The notes below the pieces were generated by a model. It did no database searches. It had not been told where the DNA came from and saw only the letters and a list, made by a program, of their open reading frames with translations. This document shows, piece by piece, positions 18,435 through 27,501 of a stretch of DNA of 64,000 bases. The stretch is taken from assembly GCA_963843595.1 (NCBI GenBank), contig CAWJLG010000008.1:186001-250000 (forward strand). Reading direction: 5' to 3'. Position 1 is the first letter of the stretch. The number at the start of each line of letters is the position of its first letter. The DNA is from CAIWHR01 sp963843595. Lineage in GTDB: Bacteria > Pseudomonadota > Gammaproteobacteria > Burkholderiales > Casimicrobiaceae. Made by a program: the position numbers and the translations under genes.

Positions 18435-18468
18435 ACCGGCCGCGGGCAACCGCGGCCGGTTTGTCTTT
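18435..18468 (+). terminator. intrinsic terminator after the cytochrome c gene
   Basis: Perfect 11-base inverted repeat ACCGGCCGCGG / CCGCGGCCGGT with a GCAA loop, followed by TTGTCTTT. Confidence 0.9.
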
Positions 18469-18485
18469 TGTGCCGACCGCCGGCT

Positions 18486-18514
18486 TTGACAGCGCGGCGG
18501 CGAACGCTTAACCT
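18486..18514 (+). promoter_or_regulatory. promoter of the gcv operon
   Basis: A perfect -35 TTGACA at 18486-18491 and, 17 bases later, TAACCT as a weak -10 at 18509-18514. Transcription would start just before the glycine riboswitch. Confidence 0.6.
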
Positions 18515-18523
18515 TCGCGCGTC

Positions 18524-18722
18524 CGTGCAGGAGAGAGTGGCGTGGTCCTCGAGGCTCCGCCGCCGCCGAAGGCGCAACTCCCGCAACCGCTCAGGCAACA
18601 GGGACTGCGCGGACGCAAGTCGGATCTGGAGAGTGGCCGCGCAACCCGCTGTTGCGACGGCCCACCGAAGGGGCACCGGCGCCGTCGACCGCGCCGCAAT
18701 CTCTCAGGTAAAAGGACAGACG
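18524..18722 (+). ncRNA. tandem glycine riboswitch
   Basis: Two glycine aptamers in a row. The first runs from GCAGGAGAGAGTGGC through CCGAAGGCGCAA to CTCAGGCAACAGGGAC (to about 18610). The second runs from CTGGAGAGTGGC (about 18625) through CCGAAGGGGCA to the highly conserved CTCTCAGGTAAAAGGACAGA. Such riboswitches usually switch gcv genes on when glycine is abundant, so that it can be cleaved. It is followed at once by an intrinsic terminator and then gcvT, which suggests control by transcription termination. Confidence 0.95.
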
Positions 18723-18760
18723 GGGCGCAACGGTCCGACCGTTCCGCCCCTTTTTCTTTT
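18722..18760 (+). terminator. riboswitch expression-platform terminator
   Basis: A stem of GGGGCG...ACGGT paired with ACCGTT...CGCCCC (one mismatch), followed by TTTTTCTTTT, lies between the second aptamer and gcvT. It is probably the glycine-controlled terminator. Confidence 0.8.
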
Positions 18761-18777
18761 GCGTCGGGAGAAATTTC

Positions 18778-19881
18778 GTGCTCAAGACCACACCGTTGAA
18801 CGCGATCCACCGGGCCGCCGGCGCACGAATGGTGGATTTCGGCGGCTGGGACATGCCCGTCAATTACGGAAGCCAGCTCGAGGAGCACCACGCGGTACGC
18901 CGTGACGCAGGGATGTTCGACGTTTCGCACATGCGCGTCGTCGATCTCACCGGCACCGGCGTTCGCGCATTCCTGCGCTATGCGCTCGCGAACAACGTCG
19001 ACAAACTGAAGGACCCGGGCCGGGCGCTCTATTCGTGCCTGCTCACGCCCGGCGGTACCGTCATCGACGACCTGATCGTCTATTTCCTGCGGGAGGACTT
19101 CTTCCGGCTCGTCGTCAACGCCGGCACGGCGGACAAGGACATCGCGTGGTTCCGGCGGCTGATCGCAGAACGGGCGCCGCAACTCGCGCTGAACCCGCGC
19201 GAGGACCTGGCAATGCTCGCCGTCCAGGGACCGAACGCGCGTGTCCGCGTGTGGCAGGCACTGCCCGGCAGCGAATCGGCAACGGCCGGGCTGAAGCCGT
19301 TCAGCGCCGCGGCAATCGACGGCGAATGGGGCGACGTGTTCATTGCGCGCACCGGCTACACGGGCGAGGACGGTTTCGAGATCGTGCTGCCCGCGTCGCG
19401 CGTCGGTGAATTGTGGACCCGCCTCGCGGCGGTCGGGGTGCGTCCCGCAGGACTCGGCGCCCGCGACACGCTTCGACTCGAGGCCGGAATGAATCTGTAC
19501 GGCCAGGACATGGACGAAACGGTGTCGCCGCTCGAGTCCGGCCTCGCCTGGACCGTGGATCTGGCAAGTCCGCGCGACTTCGTCGGCAAAGCGGCGTTGC
19601 TCGCGCACCCTGCCCAACGGCAGCTCGTCGGCCTCGTGTTGCCGGGAAAGGGCGGGGTGCTGCGCGCGCACCAGAGCGTCCGTACCGCGCGCGGCGATGG
19701 CGAGATCACCAGCGGGACGTTCGGCCCGACGCTCAATCAATCGATCGCGCTTGCCCGCGTGCCCCTAGGCGTGCAACCCGGCGACGCCGTACAAGTCGTC
19801 GTGCGCGACAAGGAGCTTGCCGCACGCGTGGTCAAGCCGCCGTTCGCGCGCAACGGCAAGGCGCTCGTTGCCGCCACCTGA
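18778..19881 (+). CDS. gcvT: glycine cleavage system T protein (aminomethyltransferase)
   Basis: GcvT releases ammonia from the aminomethyl group held on lipoyl-GcvH and passes the one-carbon unit to tetrahydrofolate. The 367-residue protein opens LKTTPLNAIHRAAGARMVDF and has FGGWDMPVNYGSQLEEHHAV and RTGYTGEDGFEI, as in the family, with the C-terminal barrel (PLGVQPGDAVQVVVRDKELA). It starts with GTG at 18778; GGAG at 18767-18770 is seven bases upstream. It is the first gene after a tandem glycine riboswitch. gcvH and gcvP follow. Confidence 0.97.
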   Translation: MLKTTPLNAIHRAAGARMVDFGGWDMPVNYGSQLEEHHAVRRDAGMFDVSHMRVVDLTGTGVRAFLRYALANNVDKLKDPGRALYSCLLTPGGTVIDDLIVYFLREDFFRLVVNAGTADKDIAWFRRLIAERAPQLALNPREDLAMLAVQGPNARVRVWQALPGSESATAGLKPFSAAAIDGEWGDVFIARTGYTGEDGFEIVLPASRVGELWTRLAAVGVRPAGLGARDTLRLEAGMNLYGQDMDETVSPLESGLAWTVDLASPRDFVGKAALLAHPAQRQLVGLVLPGKGGVLRAHQSVRTARGDGEITSGTFGPTLNQSIALARVPLGVQPGDAVQVVVRDKELAARVVKPPFARNGKALVAAT

Positions 19882-19973
19882 CCTGGTCGAACCGACGACG
19901 CGCCTTGCGGCCGCATCGCACCAGAACCCGTTCCCCTGCAAGTTTCCGACCCATCTCAACGCAAGGAGCCGAC

Positions 19974-20357
19974 GTGAACATTCCCGCCAATCTCCGCTAC
20001 ACGGCATCCCACGAGTGGGTGCGCACCGAAGCCGATGGCACCGTTGCCGTCGGCATCACCGACCATGCACAGGAAGCGCTGGGCGATCTTGTCTACCTCG
20101 AGCTGCCGGTGGTGGGACGCAAGGTCGCTGCCGAGGAGGCATGCGCGGTGGTCGAATCGGTAAAGGCGGCCTCGGACATCTACGCGCCCATTGCGGGGGA
20201 GGTCGTCGCCGTCAATTCCGCGCTCGACGACGCACCCGAGGAGGTCAACAAGGACGCCTACGCGGCCTGGCTTTTCAAGTTGAAGCCCGCCGATGCCGCC
20301 GCCGTGGCAAGCCTCCTCGACGCGAAGGCGTACGAAGCGACGATCGGCGAGGCCTAG
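19974..20357 (+). CDS. gcvH: glycine cleavage system H protein
   Basis: A 127-residue lipoyl carrier protein that shuttles the aminomethyl group between GcvP and GcvT. The lipoylation site is Lys64 in VVESVKAASD. It opens NIPANLRYTASHEWVRTEAD. The start is a GTG at 19974 with AAGGAG at 19963-19968. The lipB and lipA genes that make its cofactor are in the same window. Lies between gcvT and gcvP, 92 bases after gcvT. Confidence 0.96.
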   Translation: MNIPANLRYTASHEWVRTEADGTVAVGITDHAQEALGDLVYLELPVVGRKVAAEEACAVVESVKAASDIYAPIAGEVVAVNSALDDAPEEVNKDAYAAWLFKLKPADAAAVASLLDAKAYEATIGEA

Positions 20358-20412
20358 CCGCAGGCAACGTCCACCTCTGCCGCCCGCGGCATCGGAAAAC
20401 GAAACGACGCCC

Positions 20413-23322
20413 ATGAACGACATTCGATCCACGCTCCCCACCGGCGCTCCGACGCTGACCGCGCTCGAGCAACACGACGCGTTTCTCGCGCGGCACATCG
20501 GGACCCCACCGGAGGACCAGGCCGCGATGCTCGCGGTGCTGGGCTACGCCTCGCGTGCGGCGCTGATCGACGCCATCGTTCCCGCAGCCATTCGCCGCGC
20601 GAAGCCGCTTTCGCTGCCGGCGCCCGTCGGTGAGTCCCTTGCCTTGTCGCGCCTGAAGTCCATCGGGGCGCGGAACAAGGTGCTCAAGTCGTATATCGGG
20701 CAGGGCTACTACGGCACGCACACGCCGGGCGTCATCCTGCGCAACATCCTCGAGAACCCGGCCTGGTACACGGCATACACACCCTACCAGCCGGAAATAT
20801 CGCAGGGTCGTCTCGAGGCGCTGATCAACTTCCAGACGATGGTCTGTGACCTAACGGGGATGGCGATCGCCAACGCCTCGATGCTCGACGAGGCGACTGC
20901 CGCCGCCGAGGCGATGACGCTGTGCCAGCGCATGGGGAAGAGCAAGAGCACGCGCTTCTTTGTCGCGGCCGACGTGTTTCCGCAGACGCTGGACGTTGTC
21001 CGGACCCGTGCGCACCCGCTCGGCATCGACGTGATCGTGGGACCCGCGGCCGATGCGGCCGCCTCCGGCGCATTCGCGGTGCTGCTGCAGTATCCGGGAA
21101 GCGACGGCGAGGTGCGCGACTATTCGCCACTCGTCGACGCGATCCATCTGCAAGGCGGGCTCGTGATCGTCGCGGCGGACATTCTCGCGTTGACGGTGCT
21201 CGCGCCCCCCGGCGAGTGGGGCGCCGATGTCGCGGTTGGGTCCACGCAGCGGTTCGGCGTGCCGATGGGGTACGGCGGCCCTCATGCGGGCTACCTCGCC
21301 ACGCGCGACGACTTCAAGCGTTCGATGCCGGGCCGCCTCGTCGGCGTCACCGTCGACGCCGACGGCGGCCCTGCCTACCGCCTTGCCCTGCAGACGCGGG
21401 AGCAGCACATCCGCCGCGAGAAAGCGACCTCCAACATCTGCACCGCGCAGGTGCTGCTCGCGGTCATCGCGAGCATGTACGCCGTGTACCACGGGCCGGA
21501 AGGGCTGAAGACGATCGCCCGCCGCGTGCACCGGCTGACCGCAATTCTCAAGGCGGGCCTCGAGCGGCTCGGCTTCCCGGTGCCGACCGCGGCGTTCTTC
21601 GACACGCTCACGATCACCAGCGGCGCCCGTACGCGCGAGATCCTTGCCCGTGGCGTCGACTACGCGGTCAACTTCCGCGTGGTGGACGATCACACGCTCG
21701 GAATCTCGCTCGACGAGACCACGACCCGCGCCGACGTCGAGCGCATCTGGCAGATCTTCTGCGCCGACGACGTGCCCTTCACCGTCGCGCACCTCGATGC
21801 CGCGGCGCCCGGCGCCCTCCCGGCCGGCCTCGCGCGGAAAAGCGCGTTCCTTTCACATCCCACGTTCAACCGCTACCACTCGGAAACGGAGATGCTGCGC
21901 TACCTGCGCCGGCTCGCCGATCGCGATATCGCCCTCGATCGGGCGATGATTCCGCTGGGCTCGTGCACGATGAAGCTCAATGCGACCGCCGAGATGATTC
22001 CGGTGACGTGGCGCGAATTCGCCCACTTGCATCCATTCGCCCCCGCCGACCAGGCCGAGGGCTATCACGAACTCGTCGCCGATCTCGAACGGATGTTGTG
22101 CGCAGCCACGGGCTATGCGGCGGTGTCGCTGCAGCCGAATGCGGGGTCGCAGGGCGAGTACGCGGGCCTGCTGGCGATCCACGCCTACCATGCGAGCCGC
22201 GGCGAAGGTCACCGAAACGTGTGCCTGATTCCTGCGTCCGCGCACGGAACCAATCCGGCGTCCGCGCAAATGGCCGGGATGCGGGTCGTCGTCGTCGCCT
22301 GCGACAAGGACGGCAACGTGGACCTGGCCGACCTCGAGACCAAGGCCAAGGCCCACAGCGCCGACCTCGCGGCGATCATGGTCACGTACCCGTCGACGCA
22401 CGGCGTGTTCGAGGCCGGTATCCGGCGCGTTTGCGAAATCGTTCACGCGTGCGGCGGTCAGGTGTACGTCGACGGTGCCAATCTCAATGCGCTGGTCGGA
22501 CTGGCTGCGCCAGGCGAGTTCGGGGCGGACGTCTCGCACCTCAACCTGCACAAGACGTTCTGCATACCGCACGGCGGCGGCGGGCCGGGAGTCGGCCCGG
22601 TGGCTGTCGGCGCGCACCTCGCCAAGTTCCTGCCGGGACACCGCTATCTGCCGGGGCAGCGCACGGTCGGTGCGGTGAGCGCGGCGCCGTACGGCAGCGC
22701 GTCGATCCTGCCGATCTCATGGATGTACGTCACGATGATGGGGGGCGACGGGCTCGCCGCGGCCACGGAGAGCGCGATCCTCGCCGCGAACTACATCGCG
22801 AAGCAACTCGCCGAGCATTACCCGGTGCTGTACGCGGGCCCCGGGGGACTGGTGGCGCACGAGTGCATCCTCGATCTGCGACCGTTGAAGGACGCCGCCG
22901 ACATTGCCGTCGACGACGTCGCCAAGCGGTTGATGGACTACGGCTTTCACGCTCCTACGATGAGCTTCCCGGTTCCCGGCACGCTGATGATCGAGCCGAC
23001 GGAAAGCGAGTCGAAGGCCGAGCTCGACCGTTTCGTCGCTGCGATGATTGCGATCCGCAACGAAGTCCGCGCCATCGAGGAAGGCCGTGCCGACCGCGCG
23101 GACAATCCGTTGAAGCACGCACCGCATACGGCCGCGGCGGTCGCCGCCGACGAGTGGCCGCACCGGTATCGCCGGGAAACGGCCGCCTTCCCCGTCGCCT
23201 CGCTGCGTGAGGCGAAGTACTGGCCGCCGGTTGCGCGCGTCGACAACGTCTACGGCGACCGCAACCTTTTCTGCAGCTGCATCCCGATCGCGGAGCACGT
23301 CGAGCCCGTTGTCGCTGACTGA
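20413..23322 (+). CDS. gcvP: glycine dehydrogenase (decarboxylating), P protein
   Basis: A full-length single-chain P protein of 969 residues, a PLP enzyme that decarboxylates glycine and loads the remaining aminomethyl group on lipoyl-GcvH. It starts MNDIRSTLPTGAPTLTALEQ; the tandem N-terminal half (FLARHIGTPPEDQAAML) and C-terminal catalytic half are both present. The PLP-binding lysine is Lys714 in HLNLHKTFCIPHGGGGPG. The frame is open upstream, but that part overlaps gcvH. The stop overlaps the dadA start (TGATG), so dadA appears to be co-translated. Confidence 0.97.
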   Translation: MNDIRSTLPTGAPTLTALEQHDAFLARHIGTPPEDQAAMLAVLGYASRAALIDAIVPAAIRRAKPLSLPAPVGESLALSRLKSIGARNKVLKSYIGQGYYGTHTPGVILRNILENPAWYTAYTPYQPEISQGRLEALINFQTMVCDLTGMAIANASMLDEATAAAEAMTLCQRMGKSKSTRFFVAADVFPQTLDVVRTRAHPLGIDVIVGPAADAAASGAFAVLLQYPGSDGEVRDYSPLVDAIHLQGGLVIVAADILALTVLAPPGEWGADVAVGSTQRFGVPMGYGGPHAGYLATRDDFKRSMPGRLVGVTVDADGGPAYRLALQTREQHIRREKATSNICTAQVLLAVIASMYAVYHGPEGLKTIARRVHRLTAILKAGLERLGFPVPTAAFFDTLTITSGARTREILARGVDYAVNFRVVDDHTLGISLDETTTRADVERIWQIFCADDVPFTVAHLDAAAPGALPAGLARKSAFLSHPTFNRYHSETEMLRYLRRLADRDIALDRAMIPLGSCTMKLNATAEMIPVTWREFAHLHPFAPADQAEGYHELVADLERMLCAATGYAAVSLQPNAGSQGEYAGLLAIHAYHASRGEGHRNVCLIPASAHGTNPASAQMAGMRVVVVACDKDGNVDLADLETKAKAHSADLAAIMVTYPSTHGVFEAGIRRVCEIVHACGGQVYVDGANLNALVGLAAPGEFGADVSHLNLHKTFCIPHGGGGPGVGPVAVGAHLAKFLPGHRYLPGQRTVGAVSAAPYGSASILPISWMYVTMMGGDGLAAATESAILAANYIAKQLAEHYPVLYAGPGGLVAHECILDLRPLKDAADIAVDDVAKRLMDYGFHAPTMSFPVPGTLMIEPTESESKAELDRFVAAMIAIRNEVRAIEEGRADRADNPLKHAPHTAAAVAADEWPHRYRRETAAFPVASLREAKYWPPVARVDNVYGDRNLFCSCIPIAEHVEPVVAD

Positions 23323-24578
23323 TGCGCGTCATCGTCCTCGGCGCCGGCGTGGTCGGTGTCGCGGCGGCCTGGTATCTGGCCGACGACGGCCACGAGGTCA
23401 CCGTCGTGGATCGCCAGCCCGGGCCGGCGCTCGAGACGTCGTTCGCGAACGGCGGCCAGATCTCCGCGTCGCATGCGGAGCCTTGGGCCAATCCCGGCGC
23501 GCCGCGCAAGATCCTGGAGTGGCTGGGCAGGGAGGATGCGCCGCTGCTGTTCCGGCTGCGAGCCGATCCGCGGCAGTGGCGGTGGGGTCTGCAGTTTCTC
23601 GTCGAGTGCCTGCCGTCGCGAACGCGCCGCAATACAATCCACTGTCTGCGTCTCGCACTCTATTCGCGCGACTGCCTGCGCGCGTTGAGGGCGGCAACGG
23701 GGATCGAGTACGACCACCTGGAGCGCGGCATTCTGGAATTTCACACGCAGGCCAACGAGTTCGCGCAGGCAGCGACCGCTGCCGAACTGATACGCCAGTT
23801 CGACTGCGAGCGCGACGTGAAGACCGTCGCCGAGTGTGTCGCGATCGAGCCCGCGCTTGCGCAGTGCCGCGATCGGCTCGTCGGCGGCATCTACGCCGGT
23901 GCCGACGAGTCCGGTGACGCCCGAAAGTTCAGCGAGGAACTCGCGCGCCGCGCCGCCGTGCGCGGCGTGACCTTCCGGTGGCGTACGACCGTCGTGTCGC
24001 TGGTCGCCGAGGGCGACGCGGTGCGCGGCGTCCGGTGCATGCACGAAGCGCAGCGCGAGGAACTGCTGTCGGCCGACGCGTACGTGGTGGCGCTGGGCAG
24101 CTTCAGTCCGGACCTGCTGCGACCACTGCGCGTGCCGTGTCTCGTGTATCCCGTCAAGGGCTACTCGGCGACGATCAGCGTCGGCGAGCACCGGGGCGCG
24201 CCCGTGGCGTCGCTGACCGACCCCGCGCAGAAGATCGTGACGACACGGCTCGGCAACCGGCTGCGCGTGGCCGGAACCGCGGAGTTGGCGGGCCCGAGCA
24301 CGACGCTCAATGCCGTGCGTTGCGAGGCGCTGGTGCGACGGACGTTCGACCTCTTTCCCGATGCGGGCGAGCGCGATGGCGTGGAATTCTGGGCCGGATT
24401 GCGCCCGGCGACCCCGTCGAACGTGCCACTGGTCGGCGCGACGCGTTACCGCAATCTTTTCCTCGACACCGGCCACGGCACGCTTGGATGGACCATGGCC
24501 TGCGGATCGGGTCGCGCGCTGACGGATATCGTCGCCGATCGCAAGCCCGACGTCGATTTCGCGTTCCTCCACCGCTAG
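23322..24578 (+). CDS. dadA: D-amino acid dehydrogenase, FAD subunit
   Basis: A 418-residue membrane-associated flavoprotein that oxidises D-amino acids (D-alanine is the classical substrate) to 2-oxo acids and ammonia, giving electrons to quinone. It opens MRVIVLGAGVVGVAAAWYLA with the GxGxxG dinucleotide-binding motif and has the family motifs FANGGQISASHAEPWANPGA and WAGLRPATPSNVPL. A one-base overlap with gcvP (TGATG) implies a gcvTHP-dadA transcript under glycine riboswitch control. That link is unusual and may suggest activity with glycine-related or D-amino substrates; this is inference. Confidence 0.93.
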   Translation: MRVIVLGAGVVGVAAAWYLADDGHEVTVVDRQPGPALETSFANGGQISASHAEPWANPGAPRKILEWLGREDAPLLFRLRADPRQWRWGLQFLVECLPSRTRRNTIHCLRLALYSRDCLRALRAATGIEYDHLERGILEFHTQANEFAQAATAAELIRQFDCERDVKTVAECVAIEPALAQCRDRLVGGIYAGADESGDARKFSEELARRAAVRGVTFRWRTTVVSLVAEGDAVRGVRCMHEAQREELLSADAYVVALGSFSPDLLRPLRVPCLVYPVKGYSATISVGEHRGAPVASLTDPAQKIVTTRLGNRLRVAGTAELAGPSTTLNAVRCEALVRRTFDLFPDAGERDGVEFWAGLRPATPSNVPLVGATRYRNLFLDTGHGTLGWTMACGSGRALTDIVADRKPDVDFAFLHR

Positions 24579-24659
24579 GCGCGCCCGATCGCGCCCGATT
24601 CGGACGGCGGCCGCCGGGACCGGCGGTCGCGGGTCGGTCTCCCCGTTGGATCGACGGGG

Positions 24660-25730
24660 CTAACCGGAGTAGCCCGGATATCCTGGGTCGGCTGGCATAC
24701 CGGGATCACCCGGCGTGCCGGCACCGCTGGCGGGTATCGGCGTGAAAGGCGCGGACGGTGGCGCGCACATGATCACCGCGTCCGGTCCATAGCCCTCCGC
24801 GACGTAGCCTTTGGCGACCATGGCGTCCCGCGTCGAGCGGTCGGTCGTATAGCGGTGGTTCGGATCGGCGCGATTGTCGAAAACACGGTAGACGGGAATG
24901 GTTCCCGCAGGGCACGCGCCGGTCGTCGCGTCCGGCAATGCGACGGCAAACACGCTGGGCGACTCGAAGACGAGCGTCGGAAATTTCGCGAGCGTGCCGG
25001 CGCACTCGTCCGGCGACGCGGAGAAGAAGTGCGAATCGCCGGGCGGCGGGATGTAGATCCGGCACACAGGGCTCGCACCCGGATTGCCCACGGCGGTGGC
25101 GAACACGCGGAAGCCAAGGCCCGTGCGGACCCAGCCCGGGAAACGGCCGGTGTCCAGCGCATCGATGTCCGGTTGCAGGGCGCTGATGAAGTAGTGATCG
25201 GTCGCGGCGCGATAGAACTCGACGGCCGTCACGGGAAGCGCGGGAACGGACGCGCCCGCCCCTGCGAAATTGCCCGGCGCATTGGGCAGTGGTGTTCCCG
25301 TACGCGTAATCGCGGTCACCCCGTCGGTCGGCAGCGGACCGTAGGTGACCTGATCGACGCCGGCGTAGTTCAACGTACCGCCGTCCGTGGCGATGAATCC
25401 GTTCGGGACGACGTAGTCGGGCGTGACGAGGTTGAGCGCAGCAAAGCCCTGCGTCGCGATCAGGGCCTTTCGCCCCGCCGTCGCCCCGCTCGGCAAGTTC
25501 GCCGGAAACGTGAAGGTCTTGGTGGTCCCGGCATGCGTGCTCGTGAACGGAAGGCCGGCGAGGAACTGCTGACCGGAAAGACCTTCCGCTTCGCGCAGCA
25601 CGACGTACTGCACCGTGCCGTCCGCGTTGGAAAATACCTCGTCGATACGGAACGTGTGGAACGTCGCCTGTGCGGACAGCGCGACGAAGGCGACGACAAC
25701 GCCCAGCAGAATATGCAACCGAGTTCGCAT
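24660..25730 (-). CDS. secreted protein with DUF5648-like domain
   Basis: A 356-residue exported protein. Signal peptide MRTRLHILLGVVVAFVALSA(QA) starts at 25730, with AAGGA a few bases upstream. The central part (residues about 20-165) is beta-rich and unassigned. A repeat domain follows with the pattern VEFYRAATDHYFISALQPD, DSHFFSASPDECAGTLAKFP and VYRVFDNRADPNHRYTTD, which matches DUF5648-like modules (often found as lectin-like tails). The tail is Gly/Pro-rich (PGDPGMPADPGYPGYSG). Convergent with dadA. A second protein with the same kind of domain is encoded at 32719-34285. Confidence 0.8.
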   Translation of the reverse strand: MRTRLHILLGVVVAFVALSAQATFHTFRIDEVFSNADGTVQYVVLREAEGLSGQQFLAGLPFTSTHAGTTKTFTFPANLPSGATAGRKALIATQGFAALNLVTPDYVVPNGFIATDGGTLNYAGVDQVTYGPLPTDGVTAITRTGTPLPNAPGNFAGAGASVPALPVTAVEFYRAATDHYFISALQPDIDALDTGRFPGWVRTGLGFRVFATAVGNPGASPVCRIYIPPPGDSHFFSASPDECAGTLAKFPTLVFESPSVFAVALPDATTGACPAGTIPVYRVFDNRADPNHRYTTDRSTRDAMVAKGYVAEGYGPDAVIMCAPPSAPFTPIPASGAGTPGDPGMPADPGYPGYSG

Positions 25731-25863
25731 GGCATCCTTCCCGGCGGGAAGACCCGCCTCGTTCGGCGACTGTGTGAACGGCAAACACCTCGCTTCGGGA
25801 CGCTATTCCCGCACGCGGACTGCCCCGGCATTCGTGGGGTGACGGAGTTGGTTGCGGCACGTC

Positions 25864-26200
25864 TCAGGATGCCGCGTCGCTGTCGAGCACGGTGGCGACG
25901 ATGATGCGCCAGTGCCCCTCGGCGTCGCGCGCCCACAGGTGAACGTACCACCCGCTCGGGAGCGGCAACGCGCCGGGGCGACGCCTGTCGTTTTCAGCGT
26001 GCCGTACGTCCGCGCGAGATCGCCGCACGGATGCGGTCCGCGACCCCCATCGAGGCGAACGCGCGCTCCGCCGCGAACAGCGAAGCGAGTGCGGTCGAGT
26101 CGGTTCCGGTGGGGGCCGTCGTCGCGCAACCTGCGAGCACGAGCGCCATCATCAGGACGGGTGGGCGCACGACGGCAGGTCGTTCAAATCGGTGGATCAC
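25864..26200 (-). pseudogene. decayed DUF4440/SnoaL-like lipoprotein gene
   Basis: Three frames of one gene are visible on the minus strand. The first gives a lipoprotein signal (MALVLAGC) and the typical DUF4440 opening SLFAAERAFASMGVADRIRA, then stops early. A second frame carries GDLARTYGTLKTTG, the mid-domain motif. A third gives the C-terminal strand pattern SGWYVHLWARDAEGHWRIIV and a stop at 25864-25866. The middle of the domain (dozens of residues) is missing, so an internal deletion plus at least one frameshift has removed function. This differs from the single-base frameshifts elsewhere in the window. The intact family is a small NTF2-like fold with unknown role. Confidence 0.6.
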
Positions 26201-26246
26201 GATGGCTTGTTGCCGAATCGCCCGCGGGCCGATCTCCGGTCGCCGC

Positions 26247-26252
26247 TATAAT
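26247..26252 (+). promoter_or_regulatory. -10 box (TATAAT) of the carboxypeptidase gene
   Basis: A consensus TATAAT lies 27 bases before the ATG at 26279 and in a rare AT-rich spot. No convincing -35 element is visible at the right distance. Confidence 0.5.
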
Positions 26253-26278
26253 TCTGTACTTTTGCCCGCCGCGTCTAC

Positions 26279-27413
26279 ATGTCCCCTACCCGATTCCTGG
26301 CGCTGGCCGTCCTGGCGCTTGCCGGTGCGGCGCTCGCGCAGCCGGCGCCGGTCCTTGCTCCGGCGATCGCCGCACCCGCGTACTTCCTGCTCGACGTCAG
26401 CAGCGGCCAGCCGATCGCGGCGGAAGGCGCGGAGCTGCGGCGGGAGCCGGCATCGCTCACCAAGCTGATGACGGCGTACCTTGCATTCGGCGCGTTGCGC
26501 GACAAGACCCTTACGCCGTCGCAGATGGTCAACGTGTCCGAAGCCGCGTGGCGTGCGGAGGGCTCGCGCATGTTCATCGAGCCGCGCAAGGCGGTGTCCG
26601 TGGACGAGCTGCTGCGCGGCATGATCGTGCAATCGGGCAACGATGCGTCGATCGCACTGGCGGAGCTCGTCGCCGGTTCGGAGGCGGCGTTTGCCGAGCG
26701 GATGAACAAGGAGGCCGCGCCGTCTCGGCCTCGCCAACACGCATTTCGTCAACGCGACGGGGCTCTCCCATCCGCAGCACTATTCGACCGCCGCCGACCT
26801 GGGCCGCCTCGCGGCGGCGCTGATCCGCGATTACCCCGAGTACTACCCGCTGTATTCGCTCAAGGAATATCGCTACAACAACATCACGCAGCCGAATCGC
26901 AACCGCCTGCTGTGGATCGACCCGTACGTCGACGGGGTCAAGACCGGGCACACGGACGCGGCGGGCTGGTGTCTCATCGCCTCGTCGAAGCGCGGGCAGC
27001 GCCGGCTGCTGTCGGTCGTCCTGGGAGCGGCGTCCGACGCGGCGCGAACGACGGAGAGCCAGAAACTCCTCAACTACGGTTTCCAGGCCTTCGATACGGT
27101 CCAGCTGTACGCGTCGGGGCAGCCGGTTACGACGCTGCGGGTATGGAAAGGCGCCACTAACGAGGTGGCTGCCGGGTTTGTCGCGGACCAGTACCTGACG
27201 CTGCCCAAGGGCAAGGCCGACAAGCTCCAGCTGACGATGACGGCGACCGAGCCACTGGTCGCACCGGTAGCCAGTGGACAGAAGGTCGGCATCGTCAAGG
27301 TCGCGCTGGAGGGCAAGCCGATCGCCGAATTCACGCTGCTGGCGCTCGCGGAGGTGCCTTCGGCGAGCATCCTGGGACGGGCGTGGGACACCGTCCGCCT
27401 GTGGTTCAAATGA
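26279..27413 (+). pseudogene. dacC: D-alanyl-D-alanine carboxypeptidase (PBP5/6 type), one extra base in the reading frame
   Basis: A low-molecular-weight penicillin-binding protein that trims the terminal D-alanine from peptidoglycan stem peptides in the periplasm. Signal peptide MSPTRFLALAVLALAGAALA; serine-acyl motif SLTK (EPASLTKLMTAYLAF); SGN motif (VQSGNDASIALAEL); then, in another frame, KTG (VDGVKTGHTDAAGWCLIASS) and the C-terminal PBP5 domain ending ILGRAWDTVRLWFK. The frame changes after MNKEAA near 26720: removing one C gives MNKEAARLGLANTHFVNATG, the normal family sequence. All catalytic motifs are intact, so the break may be a sequencing error. The exact paralogue name (dacA or dacC) is not certain. 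Confidence 0.87.
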
Positions 27414-27501
27414 GGGCGCGAGCGGGCGAATGCATTCTCCGGACGCTGCAACCACGAACCGACGCGCCGCAGCGCACACCGGATCGACTTTCGGAGCCAC
27501 G

